Shown: piece by piece, positions 1-6,388 of the stretch
How positions within the stretch are numbered: the first letter of the stretch is position 1
How the letters are laid out: every line of letters starts with the position of its first letter
Source of the DNA: Pseudomonas sp. JQ170C
Lineage (GTDB): Bacteria > Pseudomonadota > Gammaproteobacteria > Pseudomonadales > Pseudomonadaceae
Length of the DNA: 64,000 nucleotides
Assembly (NCBI RefSeq): GCF_035581345.1
Contig: NZ_CP141608.1
Coordinates: forward strand, 1,878,001 to 1,942,000
Direction: 5' to 3'
The notes under the pieces: model-generated
Databases searched by the model: none
What the model saw: the letters and a program-made list of their open reading frames with translations, nothing else
Told to the model about the DNA's origin: nothing
Position numbers and translations under genes: made by a program

Positions 1-2
1 TT

Positions 3-191
3 GCCCATGAGGCCCAAGCGGTAAACCCGCTCGCCGTCTCAGGTGAGAAAGATGCTGTCGATGAGAACGGCCGCCCGTGGATTCAACAGCTCAACCACAT
101 GGCCTTCATTACCGACCTGATTGGCGCGGTGAAGGAGCTACGAGCGGAAGTCGCCACCCTCAAAACTGAGCTTGAAACGCTGAAGGGCTGA
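3..191 (+). CDS. Phage tail-fibre protein, C-terminal fragment (intramolecular chaperone-type end)
   Basis: Only the last 62 codons lie in the window; the 5' part is missing. The visible residues start with an AHEAQAVNPLAVSGEKDAV-type stretch, followed by DENGRPWIQQLNHM. The last 25 residues form a heptad-patterned helix (VKELRAEVATLKTELETLKG). Both features match the end of peptidase S74-like chaperone domains, which help tail spikes and fibres trimerise and are often cleaved off. The position just before lysis genes fits a tail-fibre gene. Whether the autoproteolysis residues exist cannot be judged because they would lie upstream. Confidence 0.72.
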   Translation, partial: AHEAQAVNPLAVSGEKDAVDENGRPWIQQLNHMAFITDLIGAVKELRAEVATLKTELETLKG

Positions 192-209
192 CCCGCCCGA
201 ACCGAACAG

Positions 210-233
210 CCCGCTTACTGCGGGTATTTTTTT
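210..233 (+). terminator. Intrinsic terminator-like hairpin after tail-fibre gene
   Basis: A 5-bp GC stem (cccgc/gcggg) with a 5-nt loop is followed by T-A-T7. It lies 19 bases after the tail-fibre stop and before the next phage gene. The stem is short, so partial read-through into the lysis genes is likely. Confidence 0.5.
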
Positions 234-247
234 GCCCGGAGAAACCC

Positions 248-448
248 ATGCCCTACATTGTCATCAACCGCAGCAATGCCTTCGACTCCATCAAGGACAT
301 CGAGCACGCGACAGAGGAAGCCGCTGATGCGGCAGCTCGCGCACTGCTCGAAGCACAGCCCACGGCAAGCCTGCTCACTGCCAAAATGATCAAGCGCTAC
401 AGCGCCGAGGTCACGGTCACGGCTGAGCCCATCGAAGGGGAAGCCTGA
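248..448 (+). CDS. Small phage protein of unknown function
   Basis: This 66-residue ORF starts with ATG after a GGAGAAACCC ribosome-binding region, and its TGA overlaps the ATG of the endolysin gene, so translation is probably coupled. The product is soluble-looking, has no cysteine and no membrane segment. It has an acidic, alanine-rich helical middle (about residues 18-37) and a short beta-like tail. I do not recognise a family. Its place between the tail-fibre and lysis genes is common for small unassigned proteins in Pseudomonas prophages. The coding call rests on the RBS and the tight coupling. Confidence 0.72.
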   Translation: MPYIVINRSNAFDSIKDIEHATEEAADAAARALLEAQPTASLLTAKMIKRYSAEVTVTAEPIEGEA

Positions 449-1071
449 TGCTGCCGATCACTCAGCAGAAGTTGCTGCAGATCCTTCCCAATGCCCGCCC
501 AGTCGCGGGCATTTTTCTGCCTGCAATAAACCGGGCCATGGCGCGCTACAAGATCGACAGCCGGGTGCGTCAGGCGGCGTTCCTGGCCCAGGTCGGCCAT
601 GAATCTGGCCACCTTCGCAACCTGGTGGAGAACCTGAACTACAGCGCCGATGCACTGATGCGGGTGTGGCCGACCCGCTTCAATGCCGACTTGGCCAAGG
701 AGTACGCCCGCCAGCCGGAGCGCATTGCCAATGTCGTGTACAACGCCCGCATGGGCAACATCCACCCGGGCGATGGCTGGCGCTTCCGTGGACGCGGCCT
801 GCTGCAGGTCACCGGCCGGGCCAACTATGCCGCCGCCGGCGCGGGTTTGGGCCTGGCGCTGGAAGACCAGCCGGAACTGCTCGAGCAGCCGGAGCATGCC
901 GCCATGTCAGCAGCCTGGTGGTGGGCGAAGCACGGGCTGAACGAACTGGCCGATGCCGGCCGCTTCCAAGACATCGGCAGCATCATCAATACCGGCAAGC
1001 CTGGCCGGGTGCCGCATGGTGCCGTAGAGCGCAAGGCGCTGTATGACCGAGCTCTGCAGGTGCTGGTGTGA
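448..1071 (+). CDS. Phage endolysin, glycoside hydrolase family 19 (chitinase/lysozyme-like)
   Basis: The 207-residue protein cuts peptidoglycan to release phage. It reads as a complete GH19 domain: an N-terminal lead (LLQILPNARPVAGIFLPAIN), the GHESGHLRNLVENLNYSA block near residues 50-68 with the expected catalytic Glu in HESGH, and a GRGLLQVTGRANY block near 115-127. WWWAKHGLNELAD and SIINTGKPG follow. There is no signal peptide, so export would need a holin or another route; no holin is visible here. Its stop overlaps the GTG of the Rz gene. Codons 16-23 contain a terminator-like hairpin (493-516), noted separately. Confidence 0.93.
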   Translation: MLPITQQKLLQILPNARPVAGIFLPAINRAMARYKIDSRVRQAAFLAQVGHESGHLRNLVENLNYSADALMRVWPTRFNADLAKEYARQPERIANVVYNARMGNIHPGDGWRFRGRGLLQVTGRANYAAAGAGLGLALEDQPELLEQPEHAAMSAAWWWAKHGLNELADAGRFQDIGSIINTGKPGRVPHGAVERKALYDRALQVLV

Positions 1072-1583
1072 ACTGGCTGAAGCTTGTGCCCGCCTGGGTG
1101 TGGTGGCTGCTGGCGCTGATGATAGTCGGTGGGGTCCAGCAATTACGCGTAGGAGCGGGACAAACCGAACTCGCTACGGCCCGTCAAGAACTGGCCGACT
1201 TCCGCTTGGAGGTCTCCGAGCGCGATCGGCGTGCCGCAGCCAAGGCCAGAGCCGAAGAACAGCGCCGCCAATCCGTGGCGGACGAGGAGGGCGAGAGTGC
1301 ACGACAGAAATTGGAGTTGGCTGAAGGCCGCGCCGCTGCTGCTGAGTCTGCTGCTGGCGGGCTGCGCGGGGAAATCGACCGATTGCGTAGTGGCCGATCA
1401 GCCACCTGTGCTGCCATCGCTACCCAGCAGCGCCAGGCAGGAACCTCTGCCGTCGTGGTGCTCGGGGGATTGCTTGAAGAGTCTGACCGAATGGCGGGCA
1501 GCTGCGCAGCAGCGCTTGAGCGAAGCCGAATAGCTGGGCTGGCCTGCGAGAAGGTTCACGATTCGATGCGCGATAGCCACTGA
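1068..1583 (+). CDS. Rz-like inner-membrane spanin
   Basis: The 171-residue product has one N-terminal membrane segment (about residues 8-24, VPAWVWWLLALMIVGG). A long charged, alanine/glutamate-rich coiled coil follows over about residues 30-110. This is the standard layout of i-spanins, which join with an outer-membrane lipoprotein to fuse the two membranes at the end of lysis. Translation starts at GTG 1068, overlapping the endolysin TGA. The gene encloses Rz1 in the +1 frame. The C-terminal part has several cysteines (residues near 112, 145 and 159), which could support disulfide-linked dimers. Confidence 0.85.
   Translation: MNWLKLVPAWVWWLLALMIVGGVQQLRVGAGQTELATARQELADFRLEVSERDRRAAAKARAEEQRRQSVADEEGESARQKLELAEGRAAAAESAAGGLRGEIDRLRSGRSATCAAIATQQRQAGTSAVVVLGGLLEESDRMAGSCAAALERSRIAGLACEKVHDSMRDSH
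1297..1533 (+). CDS. Rz1-like outer-membrane spanin lipoprotein, embedded in Rz
   Basis: This ORF lies wholly inside Rz in another frame. I place the start at GTG 1297 because a GAGGAGGG ribosome-binding site sits just upstream; a longer ORF from 1231 lacks this. The resulting 78-residue protein has a short positive N-terminus, a leucine-rich signal sequence and a lipobox (LLLAGC, then AGKSTDC). It has a proline-containing middle (PPVLPSLPSS) and a short C-terminal helix. Size, lipobox and nesting match o-spanins. Together with Rz and the endolysin this completes the outer-layer part of the lysis module. Confidence 0.85.
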   Translation: MHDRNWSWLKAAPLLLSLLLAGCAGKSTDCVVADQPPVLPSLPSSARQEPLPSWCSGDCLKSLTEWRAAAQQRLSEAE

Positions 1584-1590
1584 TCGACAA

Positions 1591-1619
1591 TTGCAATCGC
1601 GGACTTCAATCCATAGGAT
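1591..1619 (+). promoter_or_regulatory. Sigma-70 promoter for the SOS-controlled pair
   Basis: A -35 element TTGCAA (1591-1596) is separated by 17 bases from a -10 element TAGGAT (1614-1619). The LexA box begins on the last base of the -10 element, so a bound repressor would block RNA polymerase. This is a motif reading only. Confidence 0.72.
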
Positions 1620-1638
1620 ACTGTGGTTTTATACAGTA
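1619..1638 (+). promoter_or_regulatory. LexA (SOS) box
   Basis: The 20-bp site reads TACTGTGGTTTTATACAGTA. It has the invariant CTG-N10-CAG core and matching TA flanks, close to the gammaproteobacterial consensus. It overlaps the promoter's -10 region and the expected transcript start, and precedes the ATG at 1650 by 11 bases. Confidence 0.85.
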
Positions 1639-1649
1639 TCGGTGTGGTC

Positions 1650-1943
1650 ATGCATTTCAAGATCCTGCGGAGGCGAGTCCGCGGCGTTGCAATTCCGGTG
1701 GAAAAACTGAGCAGGATGCAGCCGCTGCTGGTCGACATACACATCAGTGAATCCCCAAGCGACACACTTGGCCGGTCAACCACTTCGGCCTGGGTGTTCA
1801 ACGCGAGCCCTGGCACAGACACTATTCCGCGCCTTCTCGACGCCCGGGTCACCGGTATGGCTCAGGGCGGGATGAACATCACCGGCGTGGAAGAGGTCGA
1901 CGGCGTGCTGTACGCGCAGTCGTGGTGGTGCAGGGCAGAATGA
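1650..1943 (+). CDS. SOS-controlled small protein of unknown function (first of a pair)
   Basis: The ORF can be extended to GTG 1623, but that codon lies inside the LexA box, so I use ATG 1650, giving 97 residues. The start of the protein is strongly basic ([20 protein letters not shown]). The rest is mixed, with no membrane segment, and a Trp-Trp-Cys near the end. No family recognised. It ends in an ATGA overlap with the next gene, so the two form one transcription and translation unit. Position beside the attachment site and LexA control suggest a phage accessory gene switched on with induction or DNA damage; function unknown. Confidence 0.68.
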   Translation: MHFKILRRRVRGVAIPVEKLSRMQPLLVDIHISESPSDTLGRSTTSAWVFNASPGTDTIPRLLDARVTGMAQGGMNITGVEEVDGVLYAQSWWCRAE

Positions 1944-2239
1944 TGGATAGCCTACCAACGGCCTGGCTGACAGAACTCAATGATCGCTTTTCCATGGTTA
2001 CTGATCCTGATGGCCGCGCCGAAGTGCTCAACGAGATGGCATATGCCGCGCACCGCCGGCGGGAGGTCGGCGACGGTGTACTGGCCGAGATGCTGGAGTT
2101 TGTCGAGGCAGCCAAGCTATGGGCGCTGATCGAGCATGAGGAGGCATCGGCGATTGGGCTGTTTGGCAATCATGATCCAGGCCGCCCTGTCGGGCACCAG
2201 GTGCAAATTGGATCTGCCAAGCGTGATGCCGGTGAGTAG
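1940..2239 (+). CDS. Small acidic protein of unknown function (second of SOS-controlled pair)
   Basis: I start at ATG 1940, which overlaps the previous stop (ATGATG; 1943 is an alternative), rather than the GTG at 1922. The 99-residue protein is acidic and mostly helical in appearance ([49 protein letters not shown]). It has no signal peptide, no membrane segment and no cysteine. The tail after about residue 75 looks unstructured. No family recognised. The overlap means it shares the LexA-controlled promoter at 1591-1638. A basic first partner and acidic second partner could interact, but that is a guess. Confidence 0.62.
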   Translation: MMDSLPTAWLTELNDRFSMVTDPDGRAEVLNEMAYAAHRRREVGDGVLAEMLEFVEAAKLWALIEHEEASAIGLFGNHDPGRPVGHQVQIGSAKRDAGE

Positions 2240-2382
2240 CTATATGGAGGAAGGGAATAGGTCGGCAGAACACCGGAGAGGTAGCGTGTACGGAACGTGA
2301 ATCACGCAGGTTATCAGCGTGTAGTTCTGTGCTTCTTTTGAGACAACGTGAACAGCTGCGGGCGGCTCAACGTATTGATTTT

Positions 2383-2397
2383 ACTGGCTTTGCCAGT
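2383..2397. repeat. Perfect short inverted repeat beside the attachment core
   Basis: ACTGGC-TTT-GCCAGT sits 9 bases before the tRNA fragment. Such a hairpin could be an integrase or excisionase arm site, or chance. There is no T-run, so a terminator is unlikely. Confidence 0.3.
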
Positions 2398-2406
2398 GGC
2401 AACTAT

Positions 2407-2461
2407 GATTTAGGTTCCAGCGGCGCAAGCTGTAAGAGTTCGAGTCTCTTCGTCCGCACCA
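2407..2461 (+). other. Prophage attachment site: 3' fragment of tRNA-Leu(UAG)
   Basis: The 55 bases begin in the anticodon loop (gatTTAGgt, anticodon TAG), run through the 3' anticodon strand (TCCAG) and a class-II variable arm (CGGC-GCAA-GCTG), and then the T arm (AGAGTTCGAGTCTCT). They end with acceptor strand CGTCCGC, A73 and encoded CCA. The bases upstream do not form the 5' half (no GCGGACG, no D arm), so this is not a working tRNA. It is the displaced 3' copy left when a phage integrates into the anticodon-loop side of a tRNA gene. The intact tRNA should lie at the other end of the prophage. Confidence 0.9.
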
Positions 2462-2470
2462 TCCAAGCTT

Positions 2471-2530
2471 TCACCGCCCTTCGCTGAAGCGTGAGAAAGC
2501 ACAGAAAAAGCCGCCTAGTGCGGCTTTTTT
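2471..2530 (+). repeat. Degenerate terminator-containing repeat, copy 1
   Basis: About 60 bp, starting tcaccgcccttcgctgaag. It is closely similar, by eye well over 80 percent, to 3295-3356. It carries the terminator at 2505-2530 at its end. The two copies lie either side of the methyltransferase gene in direct orientation. Confidence 0.75.
2505..2530 (+). terminator. Intrinsic terminator downstream of the tRNA fragment
   Basis: The stem aaaaagccgc/gcggcttttt with loop ctagt ends in T6. It is probably the original terminator of the tRNA-Leu transcript, now at the chromosome side of the attachment site. Confidence 0.85.
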
Positions 2531-2635
2531 CGTTTCTGGCGATTCACTTTCCTTTCCTCTGTCCCCCCTCCTCGTGTTCATTTCTGCCAAAATTCCCGGC
2601 TTCGAGATTCCTGGATATTCGTCGTGGACAAAGAA

Positions 2636-3286
2636 ATGGACATCGCCCGCACCGACAGGCCAGCCAATTGGCAGGTCTATTACGACCACCACAAGGACCG
2701 CCCGGCTTCGGCGTTGCTTCGATCGGCGTTGCCGCTGATCAGTACCGGCGAATTGAGCGGGCATGCCGTGGATCTTGGGTGCGGTGCCGGCAATGACAGC
2801 AGGTATCTGCTGGAGGCCGGGTGGCGGGTACTGGCGATTGATCGCGAGGAAAGTGCGATCAATCGGGTAGCGACATTGTGTGAGGGGTTCCCCAAGGGGC
2901 AGCTACACACGCGAGTGCAGGCGTTTGAAAGCCTGGCGCCGCTGCCGCAGTCGTCACTCGTGTTTGCCGGTATGGCCTTGCCGTTTTGTCATCCGGAGCA
3001 TTTCACCGCCTTGTGGGCGAATGTTTTGTCGGCGTTGGAGCCCGGGGCTGTTTTTGCGGGAAATCTGTTCGGCGACAGGGATAGCTGGTCTGGGCGGGCA
3101 TTCATGAATTTCCACACTGAAGCGCAAGCCCGGGCGCTTTTTGAAGGCCTTGAGCTGCAGTTTTTTCATGTGCATGAAGAAGATGGTCCCTGCATGCAGG
3201 GCTTCAAGCATTGGCACCGGTTTGACTTCATTGCAAAGAAACCAGAAAGCAGCGTCACGGTTCAAGGTTTCGGTGCAGGACGTTAA
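2636..3286 (+). CDS. Class I SAM-dependent methyltransferase
   Basis: The 216-residue protein has the SAM-binding motif I VDLGCGAGNDSRYL (about residues 45-58) and an acidic motif II at LAIDRE. A short post-motif region follows (FAGMALPFCHPEHF and LEPGAVFAGNLFGDRDSW). This resembles TehB/thiopurine-type small-molecule methyltransferases. No substrate can be assigned from sequence. I choose ATG 2636 over GTG 2624; neither has a convincing ribosome-binding site. The gene stands alone, bracketed by two copies of a terminator repeat (2471-2530 and 3295-3356). Confidence 0.82.
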   Translation: MDIARTDRPANWQVYYDHHKDRPASALLRSALPLISTGELSGHAVDLGCGAGNDSRYLLEAGWRVLAIDREESAINRVATLCEGFPKGQLHTRVQAFESLAPLPQSSLVFAGMALPFCHPEHFTALWANVLSALEPGAVFAGNLFGDRDSWSGRAFMNFHTEAQARALFEGLELQFFHVHEEDGPCMQGFKHWHRFDFIAKKPESSVTVQGFGAGR

Positions 3287-3294
3287 TGTGCCAC

Positions 3295-3356
3295 TCACCG
3301 CACTTCGCTGAAGTGTGAAAAAGCACAAGAGAAAGCCGCCTGGTGCGGCCTTCTCT
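3295..3356 (+). repeat. Degenerate terminator-containing repeat, copy 2
   Basis: Second copy of the 2471-2530 repeat, with a 3-base insertion and several substitutions. Its hairpin arms have changed together: the left arm ends in agccgc and the right arm ends in ttctct instead of a pure T-run. Confidence 0.75.
3328..3356 (+). terminator. Terminator-like hairpin after the methyltransferase gene
   Basis: A 12-bp stem with one mismatch (agagaaagccgc against gcggccttctct) closes a short loop. The T-tract is interrupted by C, so this copy is weaker as an intrinsic terminator than copy 1. Confidence 0.5.
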
Positions 3357-3434
3357 GTGGTGTGGTTTCGTTCATAGCCCCTGCGAAACGGAACACGGTA
3401 CTTGGGAAATACCGGTGACACTTCAGGTTCATGC

Positions 3435-3716
3435 CTAAAAAATTTGTCTGCGCGTCACAATCTCCAGTTTGATCTGAAGTTTGTGGTTGATGACTTCGTT
3501 TCTCTCCCAAAATACCTGCTGGATATCCTTGACTCGAAACTCCTCCTCGGGGGTGGGGGTTTTGCTCCATGACGTTAGCGACAATGCGTTATGGGCAAAG
3601 CGGTCTCCAACAGCGATGGCTTGAAACGGTGTTAATGCTCGAGCGTTCCAGATGGCCTCGGTATTGAATGAATCGACGTGGAGCGCGAGCCTGTAAACGA
3701 TTTTCTTGGTTTCCAT
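3435..3716 (-). CDS. Hypothetical protein, 93 residues
   Basis: ATG at 3716 is preceded on the minus strand by a GAGGA site at the right distance (gaggacaacc before ATG). The protein (starts METKKIVYRLALHVDS) is soluble-looking, with no cysteine, no signal peptide and a mixed charge pattern. No family is recognised. Its base composition is visibly less GC-rich than the neighbouring core genes, which fits acquired DNA next to the prophage. No partner gene is on the same strand. Support for coding is the RBS and the intact frame. Confidence 0.6.
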   Translation of the reverse strand: METKKIVYRLALHVDSFNTEAIWNARALTPFQAIAVGDRFAHNALSLTSWSKTPTPEEEFRVKDIQQVFWERNEVINHKLQIKLEIVTRRQIF

Positions 3717-3828
3717 GGTTGTCCTCGGCGAGGGGGAATGGTTGTGGGCGGATCATAAAATAGGCAGGCCAGATGGAGTTGATGCTGTATCCGTTACTCT
3801 CTCGGTGATAAATCAGCCGCAGGCGTAA

Positions 3829-3857
3829 GGAAAATTGCTTGTCCGGCCCTGGGTATC
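3829..3857 (+). promoter_or_regulatory. Candidate ECF-sigma promoter of the heme receptor operon
   Basis: GGAAAAT (3829-3835) followed about 18 bases later by TATCC resembles the GGAAAT and TCC elements used by FecI-type sigma factors. It lies about 95 bases before the receptor start. The resemblance is partial, so this is an inference from the presence of a FecI/FecR pair in the same island. Confidence 0.35.
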
Positions 3858-3952
3858 CATATTTTTAAATAGTTCTGATTTTCATTTCCCCTTTTCGCTG
3901 CTTCGCGTGACCTCTCTACAAAGATCATTTTTCAATGTTCAGGGAGCGCCAA

Positions 3953-6364
3953 GTGAAGAGCACACAGCCAGCCGCCGTGCAGCGGTTGCAGCACAACAAC
4001 ACGAGCAATGCAGTCAAGGTGGCGCGTGGTGCGCTGACGGCCCTGGCACTGGCGGGTGGGCTGGCGGGCGGCTCGGTGGCGGTTGCAAGTGAGGTGAAGG
4101 CGACCCAGCAGGCCAATGCCCGCAAGCATTACGAGATTCCGTCCGGCCCCCTGGCGCCTGCCTTGAACCAGTTGGCCGGGGCAACCGGCATCATGCTGAC
4201 CTACGCACCCGAACTCAGTGAGAACCGCAGCACCCAAGGGCTTAACGGCGACTACACCCTCAAGGAAGCCTTCGACCTGCTATTGATGGGCACGGGGCTG
4301 TGGATCGAGCGCCTCAAAGACCGCACTTATGTGCTGCGGGTCAATGAGCAGCGTTCCGATGCCCTGGAGGTGGCGCCGACCATGGTCGGGGCACTGGCCG
4401 AACGGCCGGGTGCTATCCAGAGCAGTCGCGAGGCACACCCGGAGCGCCAGGACCTGAACAGCCTGGTGCGCTCCATGCCGGGCACCTACACCATGCATTC
4501 GCGCAGCCAGCCGGGCGTGTCGGTGAATATCCGGGGCTTGTCGGGCCTGGGGCGGGTCAACACCATGATCGATGGCGTCACCCAGACCTTCCGCAATAAC
4601 GCCGGTCACGGTTCGGGCGGGCCAATGGCCTTTGTCGATCCTAACCTGCTGGCGGGGGTGGACGTTCAGCGCGGCTCGGTGGACGGCGCCGAAGGGGCGA
4701 ATACCCTGGGTGGCACGGCGAACTTTCGTACCTTCGATATCGACGACATCGTCAAGCCCGACCACCGCGTGGGCTTTCGTTCTACCTACCGCACCGGCAA
4801 CAACGGCTACGGCAATACCCGTATGTTCGCGGCTGGCGCCAGGACGCAGCCAGAAGATGTCGAAGGCGTGTACGGCATTGTCGCGGCCGTCAGCAGTACC
4901 CAGACCGGCGAGTACGAGACCAGCTCCGGGCAGACCAACGAGTACGACACCACCAAGCAGAATCCGCGCTCCGGCTTGCTCAAGTTGCGCCTGCAGCCCA
5001 ATGACATGCACCGGCTTGACCTCAGTGGGGTCAAGTACCGCAACGAGTTCTACCACAACTACCCCTGGCAGCTGGACAACGAAACCTACCGGGCCAAATA
5101 CGCCTACACCCCCTACAGCGAATGGGTGAACCTGACGGCCAATGCCTACCAGAACAAGACCGAGCTTGAGTACCCGCCGGTAGAGGACTCCAGCTACATC
5201 GGCCGCAAGACCAGTGACGATGCGCACGGCTTCGACTTCACCAACGTCAGTCGTTTCAACCTGGGCCTGGTGGAGGCCAGCTGGAGCAATGGCGCGCGTT
5301 ACTACACCGACGACTTCGTCGCCAAGACCCCGGAAAAACGCGGCGCTAACCCCGAAGGCAAACAGGCCACCCACAGCGTGTTCAGCACCCTGGAGCTCAA
5401 TTACGACATCTATGCCCTGACGCTGGCAGGCCATTACGACGGCTACAAGGTCAGTGGTCACGTGCCCAAGTGCTCGATCATTGGCCAGTGCCTGGACATC
5501 GGCGGCGGCGATATCGACATCACCCGCCGTGAGCACAGTTTCAATCCGCGCGTCGGCTTTGCGGTGAAGCCGTATGACTGGATGCAGCTCTACACCAGTT
5601 GGTCGCGGACCACGCGGGCGCCGCGGGTGCAGGAAATGTTCTTTGAAAAAGTCCCGCTCGAAGCCGATGCCAGCGATGCCGACGGCGTAGGGGCCAACCC
5701 GTTCCTGCGTCAGGAGCGGTCCACCAACTATGAATTCGGCGTCAACTTCAGCCGTGCCGGATTGCTCAGCGATTCGGACTACGGGCAACTGAAGATCAAC
5801 CGCTTCATCAGCAAGATCGACGGCTATATCACCCCGCAGTCTTTCGACATTGTCGATGACGAGGGCGAGTACTCGGCGAAGATGAACTGGGTCAACTGGC
5901 CCGAACAAGTGCGCATGGATGGCTACGAGGTGGAGGGGCGCTACGACGTCGGCTTCTTCTATACCAACCTGTCCTGGACTCGCGCCACCACCAAGGCGCC
6001 GACCACCTCCGGCATCGAGCTTGAAGACATCAGCAGCCAGCCGGACCGCTACTGGACCCTGGATGTTGGTACGCGCTGGTTCGACGAGCGCCTCGTGCTC
6101 GGCGCGCGCGGTGAGTACTCGGGCTCGGCCGAAGAAAGCTGGGACTGGTACGAAACCAAGAAGACGCCTTCGACCGGCGTGCTCTGGGATGTGTACGGCA
6201 GCCTGCAGGTGCAGAAGAACCTGAGTGTGTTCTTCAACGTCGAGAACGTCGCCAACAAGGTCTATAGCTACAACGCCTCGGTGGACTCGATCATGTCCGC
6301 CTCTCTGGACCGTGGCACCGGTCGCGGTCGTACCGCTTCGGTCGGCGTCACCTTCGAGTACTGA
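3953..6364 (+). CDS. TonB-dependent heme receptor with N-terminal signalling (STN) domain, HasR-like
   Basis: The 803-residue outer-membrane receptor has a signal peptide (to about residue 42) and then an STN/secretin-like domain (about 50-118, from HYEIPSGPLAPALNQLAG to DRTYVLRV). After that come the plug (NIRGLSGLGRVNTMIDGVTQ, FVDPNLLAGVDVQRGS) and a beta-barrel ending in a terminal Tyr (GVTFEY). Heme-receptor-type barrel motifs are present (SWSRTTRAPRVQEMFF, GANPFLRQERSTNYEFGV). The STN domain implies that substrate binding is signalled through the FecR-like anti-sigma factor. I prefer GTG 3953 to ATG 3935 because AGGGAG at 3941 is correctly spaced only for the former. It heads the heme uptake operon. 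Confidence 0.87.
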   Translation: MKSTQPAAVQRLQHNNTSNAVKVARGALTALALAGGLAGGSVAVASEVKATQQANARKHYEIPSGPLAPALNQLAGATGIMLTYAPELSENRSTQGLNGDYTLKEAFDLLLMGTGLWIERLKDRTYVLRVNEQRSDALEVAPTMVGALAERPGAIQSSREAHPERQDLNSLVRSMPGTYTMHSRSQPGVSVNIRGLSGLGRVNTMIDGVTQTFRNNAGHGSGGPMAFVDPNLLAGVDVQRGSVDGAEGANTLGGTANFRTFDIDDIVKPDHRVGFRSTYRTGNNGYGNTRMFAAGARTQPEDVEGVYGIVAAVSSTQTGEYETSSGQTNEYDTTKQNPRSGLLKLRLQPNDMHRLDLSGVKYRNEFYHNYPWQLDNETYRAKYAYTPYSEWVNLTANAYQNKTELEYPPVEDSSYIGRKTSDDAHGFDFTNVSRFNLGLVEASWSNGARYYTDDFVAKTPEKRGANPEGKQATHSVFSTLELNYDIYALTLAGHYDGYKVSGHVPKCSIIGQCLDIGGGDIDITRREHSFNPRVGFAVKPYDWMQLYTSWSRTTRAPRVQEMFFEKVPLEADASDADGVGANPFLRQERSTNYEFGVNFSRAGLLSDSDYGQLKINRFISKIDGYITPQSFDIVDDEGEYSAKMNWVNWPEQVRMDGYEVEGRYDVGFFYTNLSWTRATTKAPTTSGIELEDISSQPDRYWTLDVGTRWFDERLVLGARGEYSGSAEESWDWYETKKTPSTGVLWDVYGSLQVQKNLSVFFNVENVANKVYSYNASVDSIMSASLDRGTGRGRTASVGVTFEY

Positions 6365-6388
6365 GTGGCGCAGGCCGGGGAGCTTTAA

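Larger units (their letters stand above)
1..2461. mobile_element. Right end of a prophage integrated in tRNA-Leu(UAG)
   Basis: The first 2.4 kb carries the end of a tail-fibre gene, a small phage protein, an endolysin, an Rz/Rz1 spanin pair and two short SOS-controlled genes. It stops at a 55-nt fragment identical in layout to the 3' part of a tRNA-Leu. The structural gene order (fibre then lysis) and the tRNA fragment support a prophage end. Integrase, capsid genes and the other attachment site must lie before the window. From memory, the same chromosomal neighbourhood upstream of tig holds an integrated element in P. putida KT2440; this was not checked. The left boundary cannot be seen. Confidence 0.88.
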
